Shown: piece by piece, positions 14,636-22,143 of the stretch | Layout: every line of letters starts with the position of its first letter | Numbering within the stretch: position 1 is the first letter of the stretch | Notes under the pieces: model-generated | Seen by the model: the letters and a program-made list of their open reading frames with translations, nothing else | Told to the model about the DNA's origin: nothing | The model's database searches: none | Assembly: GCA_043764015.1 (NCBI GenBank) | Contig: JAYUKY010000113.1 | Coordinates: 1-29,959, forward strand | From: JANYGM01 sp043764015 | Lineage (GTDB): Bacteria; Bacteroidota; Bacteroidia; Cytophagales; Thermonemataceae | Direction of reading: 5' to 3' | Length of the DNA: 29,959 bases | Program-made: the position numbers and the translations under genes

Positions 14636-15538
14636 ATGTTGGATATTCCTCTTTTTGATGATTTTAAGTCGTGGAAAACCTATTGTGTGGAAGAGAATAA
14701 GCCACTTTATATGCCTGTTCTTTCCTACGAAATAATGCAACGTGGGCGCACAGAAGCAGAAATTTGGGCGCATCTTAAAAAAGCATATCTTGTTATGACA
14801 GAAGCTATTACGACAGGGCTTACAGAAGATATGACCTCACGCTCAGGTATGGTCAATAATAGTGGCAAAAAAGTTTATAACACGTCAATTACGGTGCTTT
14901 CTCCAGAATTTCAAAAACTCATTTCTCGTGCAATAGCCGCAAAAGAGGTTAATTCTTGTATGGGGCGTATTGTAGCTGCTCCTACGGCGGGCGCATCAGG
15001 GATTTTGCCTGCTATTTTATCCACAATACAAGAACTTCATCAACTTTCAAACGAAAAAATATTAGAAGGACTTTTAGTTGCGGCAGGAATTGCACTGATT
15101 ATAGAACGGAATGCGGGTCTTGCAGGTGCTGTGGGCGGTTGTCAGGCAGAAACAGGCTCTGCGGCAGCTATGGGTGCTGGTGCAGTGGTTTATTGCTTGG
15201 GCGGTACTATTGATATGGTTTTTAATGCTGTAGCCATCACTATTCAATGTATGTTGGGGCTTATTTGCGACCCTGTGGCAGGACTTGTAGAAGTGCCTTG
15301 CATTGTGCGCAATGCAAGTGCGGTGAGTATTGCGTATTCGTCTGCACAAATTGCTATTGCAGGCGTTGGAGCAGTTATTCCTGTTGATGAGTGTGTGCAA
15401 GCAATGGGAGAAGTAGGGCAAAGTATGGAAACAAAATATAAAGAAACTGCACTTGGAGGGCTTGCAGCCACACTTACAGGGCAAAATATTGCCAAAAAAG
15501 TGCTAATACAAAATATTGAAATTTTACCAGAGGAATAG
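14636..15538 (+). CDS. sdaAA: L-serine dehydratase, iron-sulfur type, alpha subunit
   Basis: This enzyme converts L-serine to pyruvate and ammonia using a [4Fe-4S] cluster. The three cluster cysteines are seen in GGCQAETG (Cys169), CDPVAGLVEVPC (Cys211 and Cys222). The block APTAGASGILPAIL (115-127) and SRSGMV (68-73) are family signatures. At 300 residues it is the alpha subunit only; the beta subunit is not adjacent and must be elsewhere, or the protein may be fused differently in relatives. The start ATG at 14636 follows an AATTCAC-like stretch, with no strong ribosome-binding site. Confidence 0.94.
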   Translation: MLDIPLFDDFKSWKTYCVEENKPLYMPVLSYEIMQRGRTEAEIWAHLKKAYLVMTEAITTGLTEDMTSRSGMVNNSGKKVYNTSITVLSPEFQKLISRAIAAKEVNSCMGRIVAAPTAGASGILPAILSTIQELHQLSNEKILEGLLVAAGIALIIERNAGLAGAVGGCQAETGSAAAMGAGAVVYCLGGTIDMVFNAVAITIQCMLGLICDPVAGLVEVPCIVRNASAVSIAYSSAQIAIAGVGAVIPVDECVQAMGEVGQSMETKYKETALGGLAATLTGQNIAKKVLIQNIEILPEE

Positions 15539-15742
15539 ACAATTACGAATTTTAAATTACGAGTTACGACAAACTTAAGCAATTAATTTATGTTTGGATT
15601 TGACTTAAAAGATATATAATCATTTGATTATCAAAATATTGTATTTATTCATAATTCACAATTCACAATTCACAATTACTTATGTTTTTTAATACACAAA
15701 AAAGGCGTATATTTGTGAAAATTTTATAAGAATATTTTAAGA
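15539..15742. promoter_or_regulatory. Intergenic region with heptad repeats and the lspA promoter
   Basis: The gap holds AATTACGA units (15540-15568) and three ATTCACA units (15650-15676). A -7 element TATATTTG at 15708-15715 matches TAnnTTTG and lies 28 bp before the lspA ATG; no clear -33 TTTG is found. Confidence 0.45.
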
Positions 15743-16531
15743 ATGAAATACACAAAATATCTATCAATAGCTCTTTTAATGGTCATTATTGACCATATTA
15801 TTAAACTTTGGATACACGAAAATATGATGGTGGACTCCACCGCAGATGAAATTCCGCTTATTGGTGAGTGGTTTAGGCTGCACTATACGCTAAATCCTGG
15901 AATGGCGTTTGGTATGCAACTTCCTGCGCCTTATGGCAAAATTATTTTGAGTGTTTTTAGGCTGATTGCAGTTGTGGGGATTGCGTGGTATATCCATTCT
16001 TTGAGCAAAAAAAATGCTCATTGGGGCTTGCTGACGTGTATGTCGCTGATTTTGGGCGGTGCGCTAGGCAACGTGATTGATAGCACTTTTTATGGAGTGT
16101 TTTTAAATAATGCACCTGAAGGCTCACCTACGGGCTGGTTTTATGGACAAGTGATAGATATGTTTTATGTGAGATTTCCCACAACAAGCAGAATACCTGA
16201 ATGGATGCCTTTTTGGGGTGGCTTGCCTTATTCTACACCTATTTTTAATTTTGCTGATGCGTCTATTTTTGTAGGTGTTGTGTTTATTTTGATTTTTCAG
16301 AGAAGGTATTTTTTGGTAGAAGAACAAGAAACTACAAACATCAATACAACTGAAAATAATGTAGAAAATATTGATAAAAATATCATTGAAAATAAAGAAA
16401 ATAACATTTCAGAAAGTAATATTTCAGAAAGTAATATTTCAGAAAATAACACTGAAATAATTGCTCAAAATTCAACTGAAAAAATAGCGGAAATTTCTAC
16501 AGAAAATTTAGCTCCAACAAGTGAAAAATAA
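15743..16531 (+). CDS. lspA: Lipoprotein signal peptidase with a long polar tail
   Basis: Signal peptidase II cleaves prolipoproteins before the lipidated cysteine, in the inner membrane. Family motifs are NPGMAFGM (51-58), GNVID (109-113, catalytic Asp113) and FNFADASI (168-175, catalytic Asp172). Four membrane helices are recognisable. The region between Asp113 and Asp172 is longer than in E. coli, common in Bacteroidota. Residues from ~194 to 262 form an extra hydrophilic Asn/Glu/Ile/Ser tail, part of it coded by three 15-bp repeats (16406-16450). The many lipoproteins in this window are its substrates. The stop overlaps the next start (TAATG). Confidence 0.94.
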   Translation: MKYTKYLSIALLMVIIDHIIKLWIHENMMVDSTADEIPLIGEWFRLHYTLNPGMAFGMQLPAPYGKIILSVFRLIAVVGIAWYIHSLSKKNAHWGLLTCMSLILGGALGNVIDSTFYGVFLNNAPEGSPTGWFYGQVIDMFYVRFPTTSRIPEWMPFWGGLPYSTPIFNFADASIFVGVVFILIFQRRYFLVEEQETTNINTTENNVENIDKNIIENKENNISESNISESNISENNTEIIAQNSTEKIAEISTENLAPTSEK

Positions 16532-17502
16532 TGACAGAAAACCCTATAAATCTTAGGATTGGAGGCGTTCCTGAGCATTTTAATTTGCCTTGGAGAATGG
16601 CTATTGAGGAAGGAAAATTCCTCAATGAAAATATAAATTTAATTTGGTCTGATTTCGGTGGTGGTACAGGTGCAATGGCAAACGCCCTACGCAACAACGA
16701 GCTTGACCTTGCCATTATGCTCACAGAAGGCATTACCGCAGATATTATTGCAGGAAATGCCGTAGGCAATAAAGCTAAAATTATCAAAGTTTATGTAAAA
16801 TCTCCCCTTACGTGGGGCATTTATAGACTTAATAATAATATCCAAATCACCCCTAACCCCTCCTTAGGAAGTAGGGGGACTTTTAATTCCCCTCTTTTGA
16901 AGGAGGGGTTAGGGGTGGTTACTTCCTTTGATCAACTTAAAAAAAATATTCCTTCTTTGCGTTATGCTATTAGTCGTTTTGGCTCTGGCTCACACCTAAT
17001 GGCGTGTGTAGATGCCTGCAAACGTGAATGGGACATCAAAACGCTCAATTTTGTAGAACTCAAAAATCTTGTAGGTATGTGTGAGGGCTTAAAAAATGAT
17101 TTGGCTGATGTTTTTATGTGGGAAAGCGTGATGACCCAACCACACGTGAATAGCGGACTTTTGGAGAAATTAGACGAAACAATTACGCCTTGGTCGTGTT
17201 TTATGCTTGTAGCAAGTGAGAATGTACTAAAAAATAATCCTCTTGAAATACAAAAAATCTGCCATATTATCAATGATTATGTGAAAGATTTTAAGACAAA
17301 ACCAAGTATTTTGGAAAAATTAGCAACTCGTTATCAGATTAATTTAGAAAAAACGGCTTATTGGTTGCATAATACACATTGGGCAACGGACAACGAAATC
17401 CCTACGGAAATGCTTGAAAACGTGATGGAAGAGCTGTTCAAAGCTAAAATTATTCGTCAAAAAATGGGTAATCCAAATCAGCTTTTTCAGATAATTAGGT
17501 AG
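16531..17502 (+). CDS. Substrate-binding-like protein without signal peptide
   Basis: This 323-residue protein has the type-2 periplasmic-binding fold pattern of NMT1/SsuA-type solute-binding proteins: LRIGGVPEHFNLPW (8-21), then EGKF.NENINLIW.DF.GGTGAMANALRNNELDLAIMLTEG. Yet it lacks any signal peptide or lipobox, so it is likely cytosolic; ligand unknown. Its ATG overlaps the lspA stop by one base, implying translational coupling. Residues about 105-131 (TPNPSLGSRG...LKEGLGVV) are encoded by a palindromic DNA element (see 16845-16920) and look like an inserted loop, absent in the family norm by my reading. Confidence 0.75.
   Translation: MTENPINLRIGGVPEHFNLPWRMAIEEGKFLNENINLIWSDFGGGTGAMANALRNNELDLAIMLTEGITADIIAGNAVGNKAKIIKVYVKSPLTWGIYRLNNNIQITPNPSLGSRGTFNSPLLKEGLGVVTSFDQLKKNIPSLRYAISRFGSGSHLMACVDACKREWDIKTLNFVELKNLVGMCEGLKNDLADVFMWESVMTQPHVNSGLLEKLDETITPWSCFMLVASENVLKNNPLEIQKICHIINDYVKDFKTKPSILEKLATRYQINLEKTAYWLHNTHWATDNEIPTEMLENVMEELFKAKIIRQKMGNPNQLFQIIR
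16845..16920 (+). repeat. Palindromic element inserted in frame, copy A
   Basis: 21-bp arms AATCACCCCTAACCCCTCCT(T) and AAGGAGGGGTTAGGGGTGG(TT) at 16845-16865 and 16900-16920 (one mismatch) enclose AGGAAGTAGGGGGACTTTTA. The element lies wholly inside the substrate-binding-like gene and keeps the frame open, coding TPNPS..SRGT..LLKEGLGVV. A related copy lies in the next gene at 18521-18606. Confidence 0.8.
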
Positions 17503-17529
17503 TATTAAAAAATAGGGGAAATGGAGCAT

Positions 17530-17589
17530 AATTGCCACGAATACACGAATGAATACAATTATTTGTGTATTCGTGTATTCGTGGCAATT
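17530..17589. repeat. CACGAATACACGAAT inverted repeat
   Basis: Perfect 21-bp arms, AATTGCCACGAATACACGAA(T) and its inverse, flank an 18-nt centre. It may terminate the lspA transcript. Fragments recur at 24719-24744 and 26417-26440, so this is a dispersed repeat. Confidence 0.7.
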
Positions 17590-17702
17590 AAATCAGTCAG
17601 ACATTAGCAAATCCTGTTATTACTTTGTATTTCTTAGTGCTTACTTGTGCCTACTTTGTGGTCTTAGTGGTAAAATACTTTTAAAATAAAAGTTTAATTT
17701 TT

Positions 17703-19280
17703 ATGCAAAATAAAACTTGTGCTATCATAGGTGCGGGCGTGGCTGGGCTAGCTGCTGCAGTGCGTCTTGCACAAAAAGGCTACCAAGTTACTGTTTTTGA
17801 GGCAAATACGTATTTTGGTGGCAAACTTTCAGAAATAAATATTATTTCAAAGGAAAATACAGATGAAAACTACCGTTTTGATGCTGGTCCTTCACTTTTT
17901 ACTATGCCTCATTTGGTAGATGAATTATTTGTTTTGGCGGGCAAAAACCCCAAAAAATATTTACAATATGAGCGTTTGGACGTGGTTTGTAAGTATTTTT
18001 ATGAAGATAACACCATTATCAATGCTTTTGCGGATAAAAATGCTTTTGCACAAGAAATTGAAACAAAAACATCAGAAAAAAAGGAAAATGTTTTACATTT
18101 TTTGGAAAAATCAGCCCAAAAGTACAGCCTTACTGCTGATTTGTTTTTGCATAGCTCTTTGCATAAACTAAAAACTTATTTTTCACTAAAAACACTCAAA
18201 GGAATCTTAGGACTTGGAAAATTAGAGGTTTTTAAGACAATGAATGAGGCAAATCAAGCTAGTTTTTCTGATAAAAGAGTAGTCCAACTTTTCAACCGTT
18301 TTGCGACTTACAACGGCTCAAATCCATATCAAACACCTGCCACACTCAATATTATTCCGCATTTGGAGCATAATATTGGAGCTTTTGCGCCAAAAGGTGG
18401 TATGTATGCTATTTCAAAAAGTATTTTTAAATTGGCGCAAGAATTAGGCGTAAAATTCTGTTTTTCCTCAAAAGTAAAAGAAATTATCATAAAAGATAAA
18501 AAAGCGGTTGGAATACGTTTAACCACCCCTAACCCTAGCAAGATGCTAGCCTTAGAAAGTAGGGGGACTTCACTCCCCTCCTTGGAAGGAGGGGCTAGGG
18601 GTGGTTTTTCTGAAATTTTGCCTTTTGATGTTGTTGTAAGCAATATGGATATTGTGGGTACTTATAACCATCTTTTGCCTAATGAAAATGCACCTCAAAA
18701 GCTGTTAAATCAGCCAAAATCAAGCTCTGCACTTATTTTTTATTGGGGAATAAAGAAAAGTTTTCCAGAATTAGAAGTACATAATATCTTTTTTGCGCAA
18801 GATTATGAAAAAGAATTTAAACATATTTTTGAAGATAAAAATGTGGCAGAAGATGTAACTATTTACGTAAATATTGGCTCCAAATATGCACTAGAAGATT
18901 GCCCACAAGGTCACGAAACTTGGTTTGTGATGGTGAATACACCCAATAACACAGGGCAAGATTGGGACGAAATAACCAAAGAAGTTAGGAAAAATGTGCT
19001 TGAAAAACTTTCCAAAATTCTCAAAAAAGATATTGAAAGTTTGATTACTTGTGAGAGTACACTAGATGCTCGCACCATAGAAAACCGCACTTCTAGTAGT
19101 TTGGGCGCACTTTATGGGAATAGTTCTAACAACCGTTATGCGGCATTTTTGCGCCACGCTAATTTTTCTTCTAAAATAAAAAACTTGTATTTTTGTGGAG
19201 GAAGTGTGCATCCAGGCGGTGGAATACCACTCTGTTTGTCTTCCGCAAAGATTGTAGCAGAAATGATGGAGAAATTATAA
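17703..19280 (+). CDS. CrtD-like carotenoid desaturase (FAD oxidoreductase)
   Basis: The 525-residue protein is a carotenoid desaturase of the CrtI/CrtD group. The FAD-binding GAGVAGLAAA is at 10-19 with EANTYFGGKLSE following. DAGPSLFTMPHLVDELF and RFATYNGSNPYQTPATL resemble CrtD, the 1-hydroxycarotenoid 3,4-desaturase, more than phytoene desaturase; that choice is tentative. The C-terminal FAD block FCGGSVHPGGGIPLCLSSA (about 498-516) is complete. Residues 273-301 are written by a palindromic element (18521-18606) in a loop between beta-strands (VGIRL and FDVVVSN). No other carotenoid genes are in the window. The start ATG follows a 200-bp leader without clear promoter. Confidence 0.9.
   Translation: MQNKTCAIIGAGVAGLAAAVRLAQKGYQVTVFEANTYFGGKLSEINIISKENTDENYRFDAGPSLFTMPHLVDELFVLAGKNPKKYLQYERLDVVCKYFYEDNTIINAFADKNAFAQEIETKTSEKKENVLHFLEKSAQKYSLTADLFLHSSLHKLKTYFSLKTLKGILGLGKLEVFKTMNEANQASFSDKRVVQLFNRFATYNGSNPYQTPATLNIIPHLEHNIGAFAPKGGMYAISKSIFKLAQELGVKFCFSSKVKEIIIKDKKAVGIRLTTPNPSKMLALESRGTSLPSLEGGARGGFSEILPFDVVVSNMDIVGTYNHLLPNENAPQKLLNQPKSSSALIFYWGIKKSFPELEVHNIFFAQDYEKEFKHIFEDKNVAEDVTIYVNIGSKYALEDCPQGHETWFVMVNTPNNTGQDWDEITKEVRKNVLEKLSKILKKDIESLITCESTLDARTIENRTSSSLGALYGNSSNNRYAAFLRHANFSSKIKNLYFCGGSVHPGGGIPLCLSSAKIVAEMMEKL
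18521..18606 (+). repeat. Palindromic element inserted in frame, copy B
   Basis: Arms AACCACCCCTAACCCTAG (from 18521) and GGGGCTAGGGGTGGTT (18591-18606) are inverted. The core AGAAAGTAGGGGGACTT matches copy A (AGGAAGTAGGGGGACTT). It holds an extra small hairpin CTAGCAAGATGCTAG. It codes for TTPNPS...ESRGT..SLEGGARGG, in the same register as copy A for the left half; the right half is in another register, which avoids a TAG stop. Confidence 0.8.
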
Positions 19281-19291
19281 ATTATAGTGCA

Positions 19292-19400
19292 AACGGGAAG
19301 GATTTCAGAAAAATGGTTTTTGGTACACAACTAGGCTAGACAATGGGCATGCCCCATTGCGTATTATTGCAGTTTTTCGTTTTCCGAAATCTTTCCCGTT
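19292..19400. repeat. Palindromic element between convergent genes
   Basis: Arms AACGGGAAGGATTTC (19292-19306) and GAAATCTTTCCCGTT (19386-19400) pair with one mismatch, and a central hairpin CAATGGGCATGCCCCATTG lies at 19341-19359. It sits between the desaturase and the DUF4421 gene and may serve as a terminator for both. Confidence 0.65.
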
Positions 19401-19447
19401 CATAGTATAACACTACCAAAAATCTTATTTTGACATTTCTACTCTTT

Positions 19448-20461
19448 TTATTTTTTCCTAAAAATTTTATCTTTTGCTATTCTTCTGCCTACAAAAAAGC
19501 CCACAGTTTCATAATAAGCCAATCCTCTTGTATTTCCCATTCTAAATTGGTTACTTTCTAGTTGTGCATTGATGCCTCCAAACCAATTTCTGTGATTATA
19601 TCCCAAAACTGCTCTCAAATCAACAACGAATGTAATAAAATCTTCTGTTTTTTTTTCGTTGGTCATATCATAATTGCCTCGTTTTAGCTCCAAACCAGTA
19701 CCACCCAAAGCCATAAAAAAGAAATCTTTGTATACAAAAGTATGCGCATAACCACCCAAAACGCCCAATCCAAAAACTGACATATTCTTAATATTTCCAT
19801 AATCTTCAAAAGCAGGGCGCAAGTTTGACTCCAAAAAAGGTTGGGGGGAGTTAATACTCAAGAAAGTAATATTTCCGCCTAGTAACCACGAGCCTGCACT
19901 ACGTTTTTGGCGTTCCATTAAGCGGTAAGCAGCACGTAAAGAGAATTTATCAGGAGAAAACAAATGATAATAATTAAGTTTTACGTATCTTGAACGTAAA
20001 TCTTTATTAGCAAAAACTTCTGGTGCAGTTGGGTTTGATTTTTGGTAATCTTTGTCTATAAAACCACTAACGCTTTTATAAGATAATTCTAATATAAAAG
20101 TTCTTTTAAACATCTGCAAATTAAGGTCTGTATAACGGCTTTTTACTTTATCTTCAATACTTTTTTGTGTATTAGGGAATTTGGTAGCTAATTGAATACG
20201 AAAGTTGCTATAAGCAAGATTTACGCCAAAAGCATCAGCCATATTAGGAATAAAAGTGATATTTCTATTTGTTTTTGGTATTAGTTTGATAGAAAACCCT
20301 CTATTTGCATAAAATGGGCTTATCAAAAAACTTTTTGGATAGGTATAGACGTAATTTGTATCAGAAAAAATATTAAAAGTAGTGGGCAGTTTGTTAGCTA
20401 TTACCTCATAATTGATTTGAAAGGCAATAAAAAGTAAGAAAATAAATAGTTTTTTTTTCAT
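19448..20461 (-). CDS. DUF4421 family outer-membrane beta-barrel protein
   Basis: The 337-residue protein has a signal peptide (about 1-22) and then amphipathic beta-strands with aromatic girdle residues, ending in a run of strands (AYYETVGFFVGRRI). Blocks such as FSIKLIP..NRNITFIPNMADAFGVNLAYSNFRIQLATKFP fit the DUF4421 family known from Bacteroidota; its function is unknown. It likely sits in the outer membrane. A 158-bp AT-rich gap upstream, with no convincing promoter, separates it from the next gene. Confidence 0.8.
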   Translation of the reverse strand: MKKKLFIFLLFIAFQINYEVIANKLPTTFNIFSDTNYVYTYPKSFLISPFYANRGFSIKLIPKTNRNITFIPNMADAFGVNLAYSNFRIQLATKFPNTQKSIEDKVKSRYTDLNLQMFKRTFILELSYKSVSGFIDKDYQKSNPTAPEVFANKDLRSRYVKLNYYHLFSPDKFSLRAAYRLMERQKRSAGSWLLGGNITFLSINSPQPFLESNLRPAFEDYGNIKNMSVFGLGVLGGYAHTFVYKDFFFMALGGTGLELKRGNYDMTNEKKTEDFITFVVDLRAVLGYNHRNWFGGINAQLESNQFRMGNTRGLAYYETVGFFVGRRIAKDKIFRKK

Positions 20462-20619
20462 TAAATGAAATTGAATGATTAAATAAAATAGATAGTTAAT
20501 AATGAGCTTTTAGCTTAGATAGAATTAGTACGCAGAAGTTTAATAAAAAGTGCTAAAATTATATCATTTTTATTAGATATTTTATTATGATAAAACTAAA
20601 TAGAATAATCCTTAAATAA

Positions 20620-20841
20620 TCAGTTTCTATACAAAATATGTTCCAAACCGTATTTATGGCAAAGGAAAATCTTATTATTGGTGTTTTTGAGATATTTATA
20701 TAAGTTACGAGGCACATCATTACCTGCAATTATCTGGAAAGCAAGTTCTACATTTGCATTTTCGTCACTTTGTAGAAGTTCTTTAAGATTTTCTAGCATT
20801 TGGAGTGTTTCAGGCGTGTTTTCTAAAAGATAACTTTTCAT
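20620..20841 (-). CDS. Small protein of unknown function
   Basis: The 73-residue protein is acidic at the start and helical (ETLQMLENLKELLQSDENAN), then VELAFQIIAGNDVPRNLYKYLKN. The pattern 'LLQSDENANVELAFQII' resembles short N-terminal segments found before leucine-rich repeats in some Bacteroidota proteins; this may be a stand-alone or truncated copy. There is no signal or membrane segment. It lies divergent from tRNA-Ser. Confidence 0.5.
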   Translation of the reverse strand: MKSYLLENTPETLQMLENLKELLQSDENANVELAFQIIAGNDVPRNLYKYLKNTNNKIFLCHKYGLEHILYRN

Positions 20842-20907
20842 TGTGAAAGTTTAGAGTGAGGAGATTGTATCATTTTAACATTTTTTTTGAAAAAAAGTTA
20901 AAAAAAA

Positions 20908-20938
20908 TTTGGAAGTTCAAAATAAAGTTGTACCTTTG
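20908..20938 (+). promoter_or_regulatory. tRNA-Ser promoter
   Basis: TTTG (20908-20911), 19 bp, then TACCTTTG (20931-20938) match the Bacteroidota promoter consensus on both boxes. Transcription would start about 20 bp before the tRNA. Confidence 0.75.
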
Positions 20939-20963
20939 CATCATCAATAAACGTAAAAGCTAT

Positions 20964-21048
20964 AGAGAAATGGCAGAGCGGTTTAATGCGGCAGTCTTGA
21001 AAACTGTTGACTGTTACAGGTCCGGGGGTTCAAATCCCTCTTTCTCTA
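20964..21048 (+). tRNA. tRNA-Ser (anticodon UGA)
   Basis: The acceptor stem is AGAGAAA/TTTCTCT, followed by TG and a D-arm (GCAGAGCGGTTTAATGC). The anticodon loop CTTGAAA carries TGA at 20998-21000, flanked by a 5-bp stem (GCAGT/ACTGT). A long variable arm, typical of serine tRNAs, precedes the T-arm GGGGGTTCAAATCCCTC. No CCA is encoded. The discriminator A is unusual for serine, so the ends may be off by a base. Confidence 0.93.
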
Positions 21049-21050
21049 CT

Positions 21051-21086
21051 AAAAAACTCTTTGTAAGCCATTACAAAGAGTTTTTT
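21051..21086 (+). terminator. Terminator of tRNA-Ser
   Basis: A perfect 16-bp stem AAAAAACTCTTTGTAA/TTACAAAGAGTTTTTT with a GCCA loop begins three bases after the tRNA and ends in a T run. Confidence 0.85.
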
Positions 21087-21170
21087 GTTTTTGAAGAAAA
21101 CAGACAAAATAAAAAACACTTTGTATTCATTCACCTAGCAACTGCTAGTTCACAATTCATAATTCAAATA

Positions 21171-21659
21171 ATGGCTGAAACACTTATTTTGCCTACTTCA
21201 GGCACACGTACAGAAATTTATCAGACAATTATACCTCAAATAAGTGCAGTTTTATCCACAGAAACAGACCTTATTGCTAATCTTGCGAATGTTACGGCTA
21301 TCATTAAAGAGGCTTTAGGCTTCTTTTGGGTGGGTTTTTATGTTGTGAAAGATAATCAGTTGGTGCTTGCGCCATTTCAGGGAACGCTTGCTTGCACTCG
21401 CATACCATTTCATAAGGGCGTTTGTGGTGCGTGTTATACACAAGAAAAGACAATTATAGTTGATGATGTAGAAAAATTTGATGGGCATATTGCGTGTAGT
21501 TCTGCTTCTAAATCAGAAATTGTTGTACCATTATTTGCTGGCGGAAAAGTGGTTGCTGTTTTTGATATTGACAGCGACAAATTAGGTGATTTTTCTGAAA
21601 TAGATAAAATTGCTTTGGAGCAAATTACGCAAATGCTGGAGAAATTTTTTATCAGTTAA
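21171..21659 (+). CDS. msrC: Free methionine-(R)-sulfoxide reductase (GAF domain)
   Basis: The 162-residue protein is a single GAF domain of the fRMsr type. It repairs free methionine-R-sulfoxide in the cytosol. Catalytic and resolving cysteines are present: Cys75 (TLACTRIP), Cys85 and Cys88 (KGVCGAC) and Cys109 (GHIACSSAS). FWVGFYVVKDNQLVLAPFQG and SEIVVPLFAGGKVVAVFDIDSD are family blocks. I choose the ATG at 21171; an in-frame frame reaching back to 20856 would run through the tRNA and is not real. Downstream are stacked palindromes that may stop transcription. Confidence 0.92.
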   Translation: MAETLILPTSGTRTEIYQTIIPQISAVLSTETDLIANLANVTAIIKEALGFFWVGFYVVKDNQLVLAPFQGTLACTRIPFHKGVCGACYTQEKTIIVDDVEKFDGHIACSSASKSEIVVPLFAGGKVVAVFDIDSDKLGDFSEIDKIALEQITQMLEKFFIS

Positions 21660-21677
21660 ATTAGTTAAATTAGTAAT

Positions 21678-21841
21678 TTGCTACCGTACACTGTTTTTTA
21701 TTATTGGTCTGTACCATAGTGAAACGAAGGTCTGACCAATAATAAAAAACAGAAATTTCAATTTTAAAAGAGATTATGGTCAGACCTACGCTACGCTACG
21801 GTACAGACCATAATTTCTTTTAAAACTGTGTACGATAGCAA
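21678..21841. repeat. Cloverleaf-like composite palindrome
   Basis: Outer arms TTGCTACCGTACAC (21678-21691) and GTGTACGATAGCAA (21828-21841) have one mismatch. They enclose two long hairpins: A, with 19-bp perfect arms (21691-21709 and 21734-21752), and B, with 20-bp arms (21762-21781 and 21806-21825, one mismatch). The loops of A and B are themselves inverted relatives (GGTCTGTACC..AGGTCTGACC). The whole can fold as a four-way junction. No coding capacity. Confidence 0.75.
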
Positions 21842-21848
21842 AAATTAG

Positions 21849-22021
21849 TAATAAGTTGTAAATAACTTCCTGGTTTTATTTTTTATTATAGGTAGCGTGA
21901 ACGCTACCTCTTTATATCAAAGTCAAAAAATAGTTCTTATGTATAGCGGTGGCGTTCACGCCACCGTAATCTAAAAATTAGACTTTTTGAAATTAGGATT
22001 TTATTTGCAATACGTTACTTA
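21849..22021. repeat. MITE-like palindromic repeat, copy 2
   Basis: This copy matches copy 1 along its length. The hairpin GGTAGCGTGAACGCTACC (21891-21908) shows a paired change (GGTGG to GGTAG with GCTACC opposite), so pairing is kept. The second hairpin is GGTGGCGTTCACGCCACC (21948-21965). The tail TTTTTGAAATTAGGA.TTTATTTGCAA.ACGTTAC is shared with copy 1. Confidence 0.8.
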
Positions 22022-22028
22022 GGGAGTC

Positions 22029-22140
22029 CTTCACGAATAGTCGGCTGACTTTCGTGAAGTTAATTGGGTAGGGCAAAAATATTCAGGTTTTTTCGCTTTG
22101 CAGTAAATCACTTCACAAAAGCCGCTGGCTATTCGTGAAG
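22029..22140. repeat. Palindrome after the terD pair
   Basis: Arms CTTCACGAATAG (22029-22040) and CTATTCGTGAAG (22129-22140) are perfectly inverted, with a further matching stretch inward (AGTCGGCTGACTTTC versus its relative). Smaller hairpins CTTCACGA/TCGTGAAG sit within the left half. It abuts the terD stop and may stop that transcript. Confidence 0.6.
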
Positions 22141-22143
22141 TGA

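Noticed and set aside
14956..15582. Several overlapping frames within the serine dehydratase gene on both strands
   Set aside because: Their Cys/Ser/Arg- or His-rich products are typical shadows of the well-supported sdaAA frame.
16406..16450. Three 15-bp direct repeats considered as a CRISPR-like array
   Set aside because: The units are adjacent without spacers and code for the LspA tail; no cas gene is seen.
20856..21170. N-terminal extension of the msrC frame
   Set aside because: It runs through the tRNA-Ser gene and its terminator; the family-typical start is the ATG at 21171.
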